Source: JAZQHR01 sp045540815
Lineage (GTDB): Bacteria; Bacillota; Clostridia; UMGS1810
DNA: 64,000 nt
Assembly (NCBI GenBank): GCA_045540815.1
Contig: JAZQHY010000018.1
Coordinates: 1 to 64,000, forward strand
Direction of reading: 5' to 3'
This document shows, piece by piece, positions 15,718 through 25,473 of this stretch. A program made the translations under genes and the position numbers. The notes below the pieces were generated by a model that had not been told where the DNA came from, ran no database searches, and saw nothing but the letters and a program-made list of their open reading frames with translations. How positions within the stretch are numbered: the stretch's first letter is position 1; each line of letters begins with the position of its first letter.

Positions 15718-16500
15718 CTAGTCAAGCATTTTGTTTAAAAATTCTCTTGTACGCGGATGCTTAGGATTGTCAATAACCTCACTTGGCGCACCTTCTTCTA
15801 CGATAACGCCGCCGTCCATAAATATTATGCGGTCGGAAACATTTTTTGCAAATTCAATCTCGTGCGTAACTATAACCATAGTCACATTTTTTGCTGCAAG
15901 GTCACGTATAACCTTTAGTATTTCGCCTGTAAGCTCTGGGTCGAGCGCACTTGTGGGTTCGTCGAAGAACAGTACTTTTGGACTGAGTGCAAGTGCTCTT
16001 GCGATAGATACCCTCTGTTGTTGACCGCCCGATAGCTGACACGGATAGCTGTCAAGCTTTTCGGAAAGTCCTACTCTGTCAAGTAGTTCTTTTGCATTTT
16101 TGGTTATTTCGTCTAAGATTTTCTTTTTGTTTTCCTTGTAATCTTCTCTTTCCTTTGCAAGTAGCTTTGGTGCAAGAGTTACATTTTCAAGCACGCTATA
16201 CTGCGGAAACAGGTTAAACGACTGAAATACCAATCCAAATAAAAGCTGATTTTTTCGTATTTGTTTTGCACTGCTTTTTTCTTTGTCGTTTGCGTCAAAT
16301 ATCACGTGTCCGTCAACCGATATCTGTCCCTTGTCAGCTTTTTCAAGGAAATTTATGCATCGAAGCAGGGTAGTCTTTCCGCTTCCTGATGAGCCAAGAA
16401 TTGATACAACCTCGCCTTCCTCCATAGAGAAATTAACTCCCTTTAGCACCTCGGTATTTCCAAAGCTTTTGTATATATCTTTAACTTCAAGTATAGACAT
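15718..16500 (-). CDS. Polar amino-acid ABC transporter ATPase
   Basis: A 260-residue GlnQ/TcyC-type ATPase: Walker A GSSGSGKTTLL, Q-loop FQSFNLFPQYSVLENV, signature LSGGQQQR, Walker B VLFFDEPTSALDPE and H-loop VTHE. It powers uptake of a polar amino acid. Thirteen bases separate it from the permease gene upstream. There is a small lysine-rich insertion before the signature. The substrate cannot be read from the ATPase. Confidence 0.94.
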   Translation of the reverse strand: MSILEVKDIYKSFGNTEVLKGVNFSMEEGEVVSILGSSGSGKTTLLRCINFLEKADKGQISVDGHVIFDANDKEKSSAKQIRKNQLLFGLVFQSFNLFPQYSVLENVTLAPKLLAKEREDYKENKKKILDEITKNAKELLDRVGLSEKLDSYPCQLSGGQQQRVSIARALALSPKVLFFDEPTSALDPELTGEILKVIRDLAAKNVTMVIVTHEIEFAKNVSDRIIFMDGGVIVEEGAPSEVIDNPKHPRTREFLNKMLD

Positions 16501-16512
16501 TTTCCCCGCCTC

Positions 16513-17217
16513 CTAACTTCTGAAATAATCGAGCTTTTTCTCGATGTATCCAAATAGAATTGTGAGTATTCCGCAAAATAGCAGATAATACACGCCTGTG
16601 TAGAACAACGGCCAAAGTAGTCCGTCTGTCTTGGTAAATCTCTGCGCGTTCCAGATGATTTCATATACCATTATGATTCGTGCAAGCGAGGTGTCTTTTA
16701 CAAGGGTGATAATTTCGTTGCTCATAGGCGGTACTATTCTCTTTACCACCTGTAGGAGTACTACTTTGAAAAATATTTGTGTTTTAGTCATACCAAGCAC
16801 CTGACCTGCCTCGTACTGACCTTTTGAAATGCTTTCTATGCCGCCGCGGTATATTTCCGAAAAATAACACGCGTAGTTTATAACGAATGCTATCATAACC
16901 GCTAAAAATCTGTCAAAGCATTCCCAGTTTGACAAAAACATATCTATAATGCTGGTACTTCCAAGCGCAAGTCTTTTGTCTGCCGCCGCACCTATTAAAC
17001 CCGGTCCGTAGTATATAACTATAAGCTGCAGCATAAGCGGAGTACCACGTATAATCCATATGAAAGTTTTTACAAACCACTTAAGCGGTTTTATTTTACT
17101 CATAGACGCAAAGCTTATTATAAGGCCTAGCGGAAGGGCAAATAAAAGTGTTAGTGAAAATACTTTGAGTGTTGTCACAAAGCCTTCTAACAGGCTCATA
17201 GTAACTTCATAAAACAT
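16513..17217 (-). CDS. Polar amino-acid ABC transporter permease
   Basis: A 234-residue HisM/GlnP-type inner-membrane permease with about five membrane segments. The family EAA-type loop is visible as YEAGQVLGMTKTQIFFKVVL, and IRGTPLMLQL is the usual landmark near the third segment. It assembles with the ATPase downstream and the lipoprotein upstream. A hairpin in the 112-base gap before it could lower its expression relative to the binding protein. Confidence 0.93.
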   Translation of the reverse strand: MFYEVTMSLLEGFVTTLKVFSLTLLFALPLGLIISFASMSKIKPLKWFVKTFIWIIRGTPLMLQLIVIYYGPGLIGAAADKRLALGSTSIIDMFLSNWECFDRFLAVMIAFVINYACYFSEIYRGGIESISKGQYEAGQVLGMTKTQIFFKVVLLQVVKRIVPPMSNEIITLVKDTSLARIIMVYEIIWNAQRFTKTDGLLWPLFYTGVYYLLFCGILTILFGYIEKKLDYFRS

Positions 17218-17271
17218 ATTAACCGTTACCTTTCTATATATTAAATAGAAGAAATTTTATATAAACACAGT

Positions 17272-17303
17272 TTTGCCGGGGTTGATATTACAATCCCGGC
17301 AAA
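17272..17303 (-). other. Intercistronic stem-loop between binding protein and permease genes
   Basis: TTTGCCGGG and CCCGGCAAA form a nine-base-pair stem around a 14-base loop with no strong T run. Such structures after binding-protein genes usually stabilise the upstream message or attenuate read-through. Confidence 0.6.
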
Positions 17304-17329
17304 GTATTGTTTAATCCTGTTATTTCAAA

Positions 17330-18112
17330 TTAAAATGCTAGAGTTAGCTGATATTTTTCAGCAAGAGCATCTAGTGTGCCATCTGCTTTTAGCTCGTCTA
17401 GGATTGCGTTAACCTTTTCGGCTACATCAGAGCCTTTTCTAAATGCGATACCGTATTCTTCGGTAGTAAGCTCGCAAACAGATGTAAGGTCAGCGTAGCT
17501 TGTGCCTTCGCCTGTCATAGCGTTTGCCATAGTGATGTCGATAACGCACGCATCAGCACTTCCACTCATTACTTCAAGAAGGGCATCTGACTGTGCAGCA
17601 ACTGCTGTGTAATTAGCATCCAGACCATTGTCAGCTATAGCAGCTTCGCCTGCAGAACCTGCTTCAGCAGCAAATTTAAGTTCTGCCATATCTTCAGCTT
17701 TAGTGTATTTAGCAGCGTTTTCTTTGTTCATTACAACAACCTGTGCGTTTTTAACGTAAGCCTTAGAAACAAGTGCATTTAGCTTAGCTTCTTCTGTGAT
17801 AGTCATACCATTCCAGATGCAGTCAATGCTTTTAGCTTCTAGAGTGATAAATTTGTTGTCCCAGTCGATTTCAACAAATTCAGGCTCAACACCTAGCTTT
17901 TCGCAAACAGCTTTAGCAAGCTCTGTGTCAAATCCAACGAATTCTTTGTTGTCATCATAATAGTTCATTGGCGCATAAACTGTGTAACCAATAACCATTT
18001 TGCCGTTTTCTTCTATGTAAGCCATATCAGAGTCAGTAGCCTTTTCGCCACATCCTGCCATCATAGCGATTACAAGAAGCATTACCATCGCAAGTGATAA
18101 AAATTTCTTCAT
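17330..18112 (-). CDS. Amino-acid ABC transporter substrate-binding lipoprotein
   Basis: A 260-residue extracellular binding protein (SBP_bac_3 type). The N-terminus is a lipoprotein signal ending in the lipobox MMAGC, so the mature protein would be anchored through the cysteine near residue 20. The ligand-binding fold shows GYTVYAPMNYYDD, VGFDTELAKAVCEKLG, WNGMTITEEA and a terminal LAEKYQL. Genes for its permease and ATPase follow. The specificity is not readable with certainty; polar amino acids such as cystine or glutamine are possible. Confidence 0.92.
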   Translation of the reverse strand: MKKFLSLAMVMLLVIAMMAGCGEKATDSDMAYIEENGKMVIGYTVYAPMNYYDDNKEFVGFDTELAKAVCEKLGVEPEFVEIDWDNKFITLEAKSIDCIWNGMTITEEAKLNALVSKAYVKNAQVVVMNKENAAKYTKAEDMAELKFAAEAGSAGEAAIADNGLDANYTAVAAQSDALLEVMSGSADACVIDITMANAMTGEGTSYADLTSVCELTTEEYGIAFRKGSDVAEKVNAILDELKADGTLDALAEKYQLTLAF

Positions 18113-18140
18113 TTTAAATACAACTCCTTAAAAATAATTG

Positions 18141-18183
18141 TTTAGTATGGTAATACTTTACCACTTTACCAAACTAAAGTCAA
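18141..18183 (-). promoter_or_regulatory. ABC operon promoter covered by a long palindrome
   Basis: On the minus strand TTGACT (18178-18183), a 17-base spacer and TAAAGT (18155-18160) form a promoter. The same DNA holds 13-base inverted arms, TTTAGTTTGGTAA and TTACCATACTAAA (12 of 13 matching), 12 bases apart. They span from the -35 box to just past the start site, as expected of a repressor operator. Confidence 0.6.
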
Positions 18184-18231
18184 GTGTTTTGAAAAATTTT
18201 TTATAAAACATAATATTTTTTATAATTTTTT

Positions 18232-18407
18232 GTTTGCCTCCGGCGGGGGCATTTTGAACGGCAAAATCCCCGAAAACCGCTGGGGCGTTCCGATTCGCCC
18301 CAGACCCCTAGCGGCCGGGGATACCCCGCACCCCAAAAAAGATTTTCTCTTTCGAGAAAGGCTTTTTATATTTTGGGAGTTTTTACACGGAAACACACGA
18401 TGGCTTT
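18232..18407. repeat. GC-rich intergenic segment with one copy of a dispersed repeat
   Basis: This segment between the binding-protein and kinase genes differs from its AT-rich surroundings, with G/C runs and self-complementary pieces up to about 18335. Its last 37 bases (18371-18407) contain TTTGGGAGTTTTTACACGG, then AACACACGATGGCTTT, which recurs with few changes in both orientations at 40348-40542. No convincing reading frame with a ribosome site was seen. Confidence 0.5.
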
Positions 18408-18414
18408 CAGCATC

Positions 18415-18441
18415 AAAAAAGGATGTGCATAGCACATCCCG
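18415..18441 (-). terminator. Terminator of the nucleotide kinase-like gene
   Basis: On the minus strand GGGATGTGC, TAT and GCACATCC form a tight hairpin followed by TTTTTT. Confidence 0.85.
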
Positions 18442-18444
18442 TTG

Positions 18445-19005
18445 TTATTTACTTGTTATTTCATCTATTATCTTGTTTAGCTCTTTTTCGAATGCTTCCA
18501 TATCACCATTATTAAGTACGAAATAGTCGGCAATAGCAATTGGCCCGCCTTTTTCGATTTTTTCTATTTCCGCATAATCTCTGCTTTTCGCCTCTTCGTT
18601 TGTAAGCGGACGAATTTCGCGTGTGGTAAGTCTTTCGTATCTTACAGGTCTATTGGTCACAACCGCAAGCACCGACAGGTTGTCACCAAAATATTCTGTA
18701 AGCTCTTTGTACTCTGACCACGAATACAAGCCGTCAAGTACTGTGTGATTGTTTTTAGCAAATGCCTCTATCTTAGGTAAAAGAAGCTTTGCAAACGCAC
18801 CAGGTCCGTGCTCTTTTCTTAGATTTTCTCGTACCATTTTTTCGTTTGCCTCGGTTTTAGGTAAGCCCATTTCCTCCAGCTTGTCCATAGTAAGACCGCC
18901 GAAATACACCTTGTCCCAGCCACGCTCACAAAATACATTTGTAGCAATAGATTTTCCCGAGCCACACATACCAACTATGGCAACTATTTTATGTTCAAGT
19001 TTCAT
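18445..19005 (-). CDS. P-loop nucleotide/dephospho-CoA kinase-like protein
   Basis: A 186-residue P-loop protein with Walker A GMCGSGKS at residues 12-19 and a nucleotide-kinase style lid region rich in arginine (RYERLTTREIRPLTNEEAKS). DGLYSWSEYKEL is the region where the fold binds the acceptor. It resembles dephospho-CoA kinase and related UMP/CMP kinase-like proteins, but the acceptor cannot be named. It is monocistronic with its own terminator. The C-terminal helix is charged. Confidence 0.7.
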   Translation of the reverse strand: MKLEHKIVAIVGMCGSGKSIATNVFCERGWDKVYFGGLTMDKLEEMGLPKTEANEKMVRENLRKEHGPGAFAKLLLPKIEAFAKNNHTVLDGLYSWSEYKELTEYFGDNLSVLAVVTNRPVRYERLTTREIRPLTNEEAKSRDYAEIEKIEKGGPIAIADYFVLNNGDMEAFEKELNKIIDEITSK

Positions 19006-19128
19006 TTATATCATTCCTTTAAGTTGTATTATTTATAATTATAAAATATGTGAAAATGATTGTCAACTATTGAAAAATTTTGATTTTAAATGTATAATAC
19101 ATATATTGTATTTTAAGGAGAAATATCT

Positions 19129-20025
19129 ATGAAACAACTTAAGTCAACCGCTATTCTTCTCTTAACCGCTATAATATGGGGTTTTGCCTTTGTAGCGCAG
19201 AGAGTGGGAATAGAATACGTAGGAAATTACACATTTATAGCATCAAGATTTGCACTTGGTGCTGTGTCACTTATTCCTATTATAATGATATTTGAAAAGG
19301 AAGAAAAAAATCCTGTAAAGCTTAAAAGAACTGTTTTCTTTGGTATGATAGCAGGTGTTATCCTCTTTACCGCATCTGCCCTTCAGCAGTTTGGAATTGA
19401 GATAACAGGTAGTGCGGGTAAGGCAGGTTTTATTACTGGTCTTTACACTGTGCTTGTACCGATATTTGGCATATTTTTAAAGAAAAAGACTAACTTCTGT
19501 ACGTGGATTGGTGCGGTGTTTGCTGTGGTGGGCTTATATTTATTGAGCGTAACCAAAGGCGAAAGAATAGGTATGGGCGATATAGTGTTACTCATCGGCG
19601 CGGTGTTCTGGGCATTTCATATTATGTTTATCGATTCAAAGGTTGAAAGAATCAGCCCGATAAAATTTTCTATGACGCAATTTGCAACTGCATCGGTTTT
19701 AGGCGTAATATTTGCACTTTTGTTTGAGGAAAATGCATTTACAGGTATAGGTGATGCAATGCTTCCAATCCTTTACGCAGGTATAATGTCGTCAGGCGTG
19801 GCGTACACTTGCCAGATAATAGGACAGAAGGATGCAAACCCTACATACGCGGCGATTATTATGTCTACGGAATCAGTATTCAGCGCAGTCGGCGGGGCGC
19901 TTTTATTACACGAGGTAATGAGTGTACGTGGCTACATAGGATGCGCATTAATGTTCGCAGGAATAGTTATTTCACAACTGAAATATAATAAAAAATCAAA
20001 TGCAGATGTACCGATGAATTCATAG
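19129..20025 (+). CDS. DMT-superfamily (EamA) transporter
   Basis: A 298-residue integral membrane protein with about ten hydrophobic segments arranged as two EamA repeats (about 5-140 and 150-290). Landmarks are LTAIIWGFAFVAQRVG at the start, TGLYTVLVPIFGIFL and MSTESVFSAVGGALLLHE. EamA proteins commonly export amino acids or other metabolites. TAAGGAGA lies upstream of the ATG. It stands alone, divergent from the kinase gene and convergent with glnN. Confidence 0.9.
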   Translation: MKQLKSTAILLLTAIIWGFAFVAQRVGIEYVGNYTFIASRFALGAVSLIPIIMIFEKEEKNPVKLKRTVFFGMIAGVILFTASALQQFGIEITGSAGKAGFITGLYTVLVPIFGIFLKKKTNFCTWIGAVFAVVGLYLLSVTKGERIGMGDIVLLIGAVFWAFHIMFIDSKVERISPIKFSMTQFATASVLGVIFALLFEENAFTGIGDAMLPILYAGIMSSGVAYTCQIIGQKDANPTYAAIIMSTESVFSAVGGALLLHEVMSVRGYIGCALMFAGIVISQLKYNKKSNADVPMNS

Positions 20026-20103
20026 GGTTCGGCGATTTTATTTTGAACCGCTAACAGCATATCCTAAAGGCTGTGCCCTACGTTGCTTATATGAGAAAAA
20101 TAC

Positions 20104-20134
20104 AAAAAGGACTGTTTTTATAACAGTCCTTTTT
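20104..20134. terminator. Bidirectional terminator between the EamA gene and glnN
   Basis: AAAAAGGACTGTT and AACAGTCCTTTTT form a hairpin with A/T tracts on both sides, placed between the converging genes. Confidence 0.85.
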
Positions 20135-20152
20135 ATGTTAAAAGCTAAATAA

Positions 20153-22246
20153 TTATATATCAAATAATAATGTAGAATACGCAGGGTATGGCCAGATAGT
20201 TTCAGGCATATTAGCCTCTATCTCATCAGCCGAAGTTCTTATTTCCTGCATAGTGGTAAATATTACATCGCGGTAGTATCTTGCAAGCTTGTACGCATCG
20301 TCTGAGTGGTTTTTTACATCAGCTACATACTCTTCAAGCTTATCAGTTTTGTCTGATACATCTGCTACCAGATTTGAAAGCTTTTTGATAAGCTTTTCTT
20401 CGCAGCTTGTGTTGAAACGTGATGAAATTTTGTTTTTCGATACCACCGTGTTAGACAAATCCTTTATGTACTCGCAAGTGGCAGGGATGATTTCGCGTTT
20501 TACCATATCAATCGCAGTAAGTGCTTCAATGTTTAATACCTTTGAGTAGTTTTCTAAAAGTATCTCGTATCTTGCGTGTACCTCGGCTTCTGCGTAAACT
20601 CTGTGTTTTGTAAACACTTTAATGTTTTTCTCGGCAATAAGCTCAGGAAGTGCATCAACAGTAGATTTAAGGTTTAGAAGGCCTCTCTTTTCGGCCTCTT
20701 GCACCCACTCGTCAGAGTAGTTGTTTCCGTTGAATATTATTCTCTTGTGCTCACGGATAGTGCGTTTTATAAGCTTGTTTAGTGCCTTTATAAAATCTTC
20801 CTGACCTTCAAGCTCGTCGGCAAACCCCGATAACACCTCTGCGACAGCAGTATTTATCATAGTGTTTGTGCCAGCAATCGAGAATGATGAGCCAAGCATA
20901 CGGAATTCAAATTTATTTCCTGTAAATGCAAAAGGCGATGTTCTGTTTCTGTCGGTAGTATCCTTAGGGAATTTAGGCATAGTGTGTACGCCTATCGACA
21001 TAAGTGATTTTTCCTTTTCGCTGTATTCGTCGCCTTTTTCTATAGCGTCAAGTATCTCTGAAAGCTCGTCGCCAAGAAATATAGACACTATCGCCGGCGG
21101 TGCCTCGTTAGCACCAAGTCGGTGGTCATTTCCCGCACTTGCTACTGAAACTCTTAGTAAATCCTGATAATCGTCAACCGCTTTTATTACTGCACAAAGG
21201 AATAGCAAAAATCTTGCGTTGTCCTTTGGTGAATCACCCGGGTCAAACAGGTTGATACCTGTGTTTGTAGAGAGCGACCAGTTGTTGTGCTTACCGCTGC
21301 CATTTACCCCTTCAAATGGTTTTTCGTGAAGTAAACATACCATACCGTGCTTTAGAGCAATGTTTTTCATAAGCTCCATAGTAATCTGGTTGTGGTCGGT
21401 AGCAAGGTTTGTTGATGTGTATATAGGGGCAAGTTCGTGCTGTGCAGGAGCTGCCTCATTGTGCTTTGTTTTAGCAAGAACTCCAAGCTTCCAAAGCTCC
21501 TCGTCAAGCTCTTTCATATATGCTGCTACTCTAGGCTTTATAGCACCGAAGTAATGGTCTTCCAAATCCTGACCCTTTGGAGGTTTTGCACCAAAAAGAG
21601 TTCTGCCTGTAAATATAAGGTCTTTTCTCTGGTCGTAGTAATGCTTATCCACAAGAAAATATTCCTGCTCCGCGCCCACGGTAGTAAGTACCCTTGTCAC
21701 ATCGTCCTCGCCAAAAAGCTTCATTATACGCATAGCCTGACGATTAAGCGCTTCCATAGAACGAAGAAGCGGAGTTTTCTTATCAAGAGCCTCACCGCCG
21801 AATGAACAAAACGCAGTAGGAATACAAAGCGTGTTGTTTTTTATAAATGCATACGATGTAGCGTCCCAAGTGGTGTAGCCTCTCGCCTCGAAAGTAGAAC
21901 GAAGACCGCCTGAAGGAAAACTCGATGCATCAGGCTCGCCCTTTATAAGCTCCTTGCCTGAAAATTCCATTATCACGCCGCCGTCATTTGATGGTGATAT
22001 AAAGCTGTCGTGTTTTTCTGCAGTGATACCCGTCATAGGCTGGAACCAGTGTGTGTAGTGTGTAACACCTTTTTCCACGGCCCAGTCCTTCATAGCATTT
22101 GCCACAACATCGGCAATGGTCTTGTCCAGACTTCTGCCGTCGGCAATAGTCCTTTTAAGTGCCTTGTAAGTGTCCTCAGGCAAACGCTCGCGCATAACCG
22201 CATCGTTAAATACCATACTTCCAAACATTTCAGGTACGTTAATCAT
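20153..22246 (-). CDS. glnN: Type III glutamine synthetase
   Basis: A 697-residue GSIII enzyme, much longer than GSI (about 450). It joins ammonia to glutamate at the cost of ATP. Visible landmarks include [59 protein letters not shown] and [16 protein letters not shown]. Most are metal or ATP ligands of the beta-grasp and catalytic domains. The long C-terminal helical region is typical of the class. It is transcribed alone. Confidence 0.95.
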   Translation of the reverse strand: MINVPEMFGSMVFNDAVMRERLPEDTYKALKRTIADGRSLDKTIADVVANAMKDWAVEKGVTHYTHWFQPMTGITAEKHDSFISPSNDGGVIMEFSGKELIKGEPDASSFPSGGLRSTFEARGYTTWDATSYAFIKNNTLCIPTAFCSFGGEALDKKTPLLRSMEALNRQAMRIMKLFGEDDVTRVLTTVGAEQEYFLVDKHYYDQRKDLIFTGRTLFGAKPPKGQDLEDHYFGAIKPRVAAYMKELDEELWKLGVLAKTKHNEAAPAQHELAPIYTSTNLATDHNQITMELMKNIALKHGMVCLLHEKPFEGVNGSGKHNNWSLSTNTGINLFDPGDSPKDNARFLLFLCAVIKAVDDYQDLLRVSVASAGNDHRLGANEAPPAIVSIFLGDELSEILDAIEKGDEYSEKEKSLMSIGVHTMPKFPKDTTDRNRTSPFAFTGNKFEFRMLGSSFSIAGTNTMINTAVAEVLSGFADELEGQEDFIKALNKLIKRTIREHKRIIFNGNNYSDEWVQEAEKRGLLNLKSTVDALPELIAEKNIKVFTKHRVYAEAEVHARYEILLENYSKVLNIEALTAIDMVKREIIPATCEYIKDLSNTVVSKNKISSRFNTSCEEKLIKKLSNLVADVSDKTDKLEEYVADVKNHSDDAYKLARYYRDVIFTTMQEIRTSADEIEANMPETIWPYPAYSTLLFDI

Positions 22247-22435
22247 TTAAGTGCTCCTATCCGCCATAAAATCGGCATCTATTATTGAAAAAGCGTAAAT
22301 TAATCGCATTATAATCGATGATATTATTATACCTTTCGTTTGTTTTTTTGTCAATATATTGTATACAATTTGATTTTGTGTCGTATTGGATTGAATAAAA
22401 TATATTGATGCATTATTTCCCTGTTTTCCTTAAAG

Positions 22436-22468
22436 TTATATCGTAGTGTAAGCTTGAATACGATATAA
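22436..22468 (+). promoter_or_regulatory. Perfect inverted repeat abutting the amidase ribosome site
   Basis: TTATATCGTA (22436-22445) and TACGATATAA (22459-22468) are exact 10-base inverted repeats with a 13-base loop, directly before AGGGAG. It could be an operator or a leader hairpin that modulates ribosome access. Confidence 0.4.
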
Positions 22469-22482
22469 GGGAGTTGATTTAT

Positions 22483-23175
22483 ATGGCAAAATTCTGCATA
22501 GACGCAGGACATAACTATTCGGGAGTGGATACAGGCGCTGTTGGCATAATGTATAAAGAACAGGAACTAACCTTTCAAATAGCTGATAGACTTAGGATTA
22601 TCCTTGAAAGAGCAGGACATCAGGTGAAAATGACCAGAGAAAATCTAACCTCAAATGTCAGTGCAACCAACGTAGCCGAAAGCCTTCGCAAAAGGGCAAA
22701 CATAAGCAATGAGTTTAACGCGGACTATTTCATATCCGTTCACTTAAATGCAGGCGGAGGAGTCGGCACGGAAACGTATGTTTTGGCAAGAGGAGGCGAG
22801 GCAGAGAGTATCGCCCAAAAAGTTCAGGCGGCATTTAAAGCGCTTGGAAGAGTCGACAGAGGTGTAAAGGTGAATAATCTTGCAGTTCTTCGATTAACAA
22901 ATGCTCCTGCAATACTAGTAGAAACAGGATTTATAGATAACGCACAGGAGGAAGAGTGGGTATCGCAAAACATTGACGCCATAGCCCGTGCAATTGCGTC
23001 TGCTTACGGCATAGAAGGTGAAAACGAATATATGTCGTCAGCCGAGGCGATAGCTTACTTAAATAGTATAGGAATTATATCCGAGCCTGATAAATGGTAC
23101 GCAGGCACTTGGAATGATGAGGACTTTAAATGGCTTATCCGAAAAACCGCACAGTATATAAAAGATAATGTGTAA
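22483..23175 (+). CDS. N-acetylmuramoyl-L-alanine amidase (Amidase_3)
   Basis: A 230-residue zinc amidase that cuts the bond between muramic acid and the peptide stem of peptidoglycan. Zinc-binding landmarks are IDAGHNYSG near the start, KEQELTFQIA, SVHLNAG and the catalytic glutamate in ILVETGFIDN. The ATG at 22483 is chosen over an upstream in-frame TTG because AGGGAG fits it. There is no signal peptide or SPOR/LysM domain; a C-terminal stretch of about 45 residues (AIAYLNSIGIISEPDKWYAG) may be a small binding module, as in endolysins. The role could be sporangial lysis or wall turnover. Confidence 0.9.
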   Translation: MAKFCIDAGHNYSGVDTGAVGIMYKEQELTFQIADRLRIILERAGHQVKMTRENLTSNVSATNVAESLRKRANISNEFNADYFISVHLNAGGGVGTETYVLARGGEAESIAQKVQAAFKALGRVDRGVKVNNLAVLRLTNAPAILVETGFIDNAQEEEWVSQNIDAIARAIASAYGIEGENEYMSSAEAIAYLNSIGIISEPDKWYAGTWNDEDFKWLIRKTAQYIKDNV

Positions 23176-23242
23176 TCTTTTGTCGATGTATAGCGCAAAT
23201 GTGCGTGTTAGTTGACATTTAACACTAAATAGTATATTATTT

Positions 23243-23277
23243 AAAATGAGGAGAATAAATATGCTCCTCATTTTTTA
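23243..23277 (+). terminator. Terminator after the amidase gene
   Basis: AAAATGAGGAG and CTCCTCATTTTTT form an 11-base-pair hairpin with a T run. Confidence 0.85.
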
Positions 23278-23319
23278 ACATAAAAATAAAGTTAATTAAC
23301 ATAAAGGAGATGTGTTTGA

Positions 23320-24975
23320 TTGAGTGAAAATAAAAATCAAACCTTTATGAAGGGGGCTATAATACTCGTTATAGCCAATGTTCTTGTAAAACTAATAGGA
23401 GCAATGTTCAAAATACCTCTTGCAAGACTCCTTGGCACTACAGGTATGGGAATGTTCAATATGTCCTATACTATGTACACCATGCTCTTTATCGTGGCAA
23501 CTGCAGGTATTCCCGTTGCTATATCCAAGATAGTGTCGGAAAGCAGAGCGAAGGGCAGAAGCCGTGACACAGGCAGAATACTTGCATCAAGCCTTTTGCT
23601 GTTAGGCATAATAGCTGTTGCTGGTGCGGCAGTTTTGTACTTTGGCGCAGAAAAGTTTTCCGAGCTAGTGTTTGATGCCGAGAAATTTGGTGAAAGCGAA
23701 AAGGCATCGGTAGATACGCTTAAATACGGTATAATGCTTGGTATTCAGGCACTTGCACCTGCGATGTTTTTTGTGTCGTTTATGTCGGCATTCAGAGGCT
23801 TTTTTCAGGGCACGCAAAATATGTACCCTACAGCTATTTCGGAGGTTGTAGAAGCGGTTGGTAAACTGCTCCTTGGTATAGCTTTTGCAAGTATGCTTAT
23901 GCCAAAAGGAGTTCACTTCGCATCAGCTGGCGCAGTGTTTGGCGTTTCAGTAGGCGCGTTTCTCGGCTTTTTATCGCTTGTGGTTTCTTTCTTGTATAAA
24001 AGAAAGAGCGTGCTTTCACATTCACAGATTGACGATATATATAAACCTCGCAGTATAGCTTCTATACTTAAAGAGCTTATTGTCATAGCAGTGCCTATCA
24101 CAATTGGCGCATCAGTGTTTAGCTTAACCAGTGTTATAGACATGCTTATGATTGCACGCCGCCTTGGTGTGGCAGGCTTTTCTGGCGAGGAGGCTATGAG
24201 CATCTGGGGAGCATATTCAGGCTTTGCAGTGCCGCTTTTCAATATGCCGCCTACGCTTATCACAGCTATAAGCATAAGCCTTGTACCTGCGATTGCAGGA
24301 GCATTTGTTACGGGTAAAAAGGATTTTGTAAATAAAACCACAAACCTTTCACTTAAAATGACAATAATGGTTGCACTTCCGTGTGCAGTTGGTATATCAA
24401 TTCTTTCAGCGCCTATACTTCAGCTTGTGTATGACGATGCAGTTGCAACGGGTATTGCATCATCTCCACTTTCCATACTCGGTTATGCCATAGTTTTTGT
24501 GTCACTTGTTATGGTTACAAATTCTATGCTTCAGGCTACAGGCCATACCATTACTCCTGTAGTGCATATGGCTATAGGAGGAGTGGTAAAGGTGCTTGTG
24601 AATTACACTTTGGTCGGAATTCCAAATATAAATATAAACGGCGCGCCTATCGGCACAAACCTTTGTTATATTACTATACTTGCATTAAACCTCATTTCTA
24701 TAAGGAAAATAATCGGTATTAGGTTTTCACTTGTAGATTTTGTCGTAAAACCGATTGTGTCGGTTTTTGCCATGGCGATAGTTGTACTTGCTATATATTC
24801 AAACACATCTTTTGTGGGAAATACACTTTCTACAGCCATATCAATACTTTCGGGAGCAGTGGTGTATTTTGCAGTGCTACTCTTGGTGGGGGGCATAAAA
24901 TCAGCTGATTTGGAGATGATTCCAAAGGGCGAAAAGCTAGTTCCTGTACTAAAAAAGCTTAAATTGATACGATGA
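23320..24975 (+). CDS. MOP-superfamily lipid flippase, SpoVB/MurJ-like
   Basis: A 551-residue polytopic membrane protein with about 14 hydrophobic segments, of the polysaccharide/peptidoglycan precursor flippase family (SpoVB, MurJ-like). Landmarks are the N-terminal KGAIILVIANVLVKLIGA and FRGFFQGTQNMYPTAISE. A TTG start is used; AAAGGAGA lies ten bases upstream and no better start exists. It opens the block that continues with hup, rqcP, yabP, yabQ and divIC, matching the yabM position in Bacillus. A role in spore cortex precursor export is the likeliest. Confidence 0.85.
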   Translation: MSENKNQTFMKGAIILVIANVLVKLIGAMFKIPLARLLGTTGMGMFNMSYTMYTMLFIVATAGIPVAISKIVSESRAKGRSRDTGRILASSLLLLGIIAVAGAAVLYFGAEKFSELVFDAEKFGESEKASVDTLKYGIMLGIQALAPAMFFVSFMSAFRGFFQGTQNMYPTAISEVVEAVGKLLLGIAFASMLMPKGVHFASAGAVFGVSVGAFLGFLSLVVSFLYKRKSVLSHSQIDDIYKPRSIASILKELIVIAVPITIGASVFSLTSVIDMLMIARRLGVAGFSGEEAMSIWGAYSGFAVPLFNMPPTLITAISISLVPAIAGAFVTGKKDFVNKTTNLSLKMTIMVALPCAVGISILSAPILQLVYDDAVATGIASSPLSILGYAIVFVSLVMVTNSMLQATGHTITPVVHMAIGGVVKVLVNYTLVGIPNININGAPIGTNLCYITILALNLISIRKIIGIRFSLVDFVVKPIVSVFAMAIVVLAIYSNTSFVGNTLSTAISILSGAVVYFAVLLLVGGIKSADLEMIPKGEKLVPVLKKLKLIR

Positions 24976-25130
24976 TTTTGGTAATAATAGCTATAAATTG
25001 TGATTTAATATGTATAAAATAACTAAATTTGCGTAAAATTACAAAAAATGTTGAAAAAAAGAAGGATTTTACAAGGGCTTGGCGAATTTGAATATATGAT
25101 TGAAAATTTTTAAAAATGGAGGACAAACAA

Positions 25131-25403
25131 ATGAATAAATCAGAATTAGTTGCAGTAATGGCAGAAAAAAGTGGTTTAACTAAAAAAGACGCTGAAAAAG
25201 CTCTTAACGCTTTCTTTGATGGTGTTATCGACGCTCTAAAAGGTGGCGACAAAGTTCAGCTAATCGGCTTTGGTTCTTTTGAGGTTAAAACTCGTGCTGA
25301 AAGAAAGGGTAGAAACCCTCAGACTAAACAGGAAATCACTATTCCTGCATCTAAAGTTCCAGCTTTCAAAGTTGGTAAAGCTTTCAAAGACGCTATAAAA
25401 TAA
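25131..25403 (+). CDS. hup: HU-type DNA-binding protein
   Basis: A 90-residue HU protein: [19 protein letters not shown], the beta-arm region [18 protein letters not shown] and the end [12 protein letters not shown]. It bends and compacts DNA as a dimer. The second ATG (25131) is chosen, as GGAGG lies ten bases before it and overlaps the first ATG. It has its own terminator, so it is probably expressed far more strongly than the genes around it. Confidence 0.96.
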   Translation: MNKSELVAVMAEKSGLTKKDAEKALNAFFDGVIDALKGGDKVQLIGFGSFEVKTRAERKGRNPQTKQEITIPASKVPAFKVGKAFKDAIK

Positions 25404-25420
25404 TTTAGTTTTTGAAGTTT

Positions 25421-25457
25421 ACAGGCATTGGGATAAGCTCAATGCCTGTATTTTTTT
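25421..25457 (+). terminator. Terminator after hup
   Basis: ACAGGCATTG and CAATGCCTGT form a 10-base-pair hairpin followed by ATTTTTTT. Confidence 0.9.
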
Positions 25458-25473
25458 AACAAAAGGAGCATTT

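Noticed and set aside
18230..18526. Plus-strand 98-residue and minus-strand 71-residue frames in the GC-rich intergenic segment
   Set aside because: Both lack ribosome sites, cover a repeat and a terminator, and the plus-strand one runs into the kinase gene.
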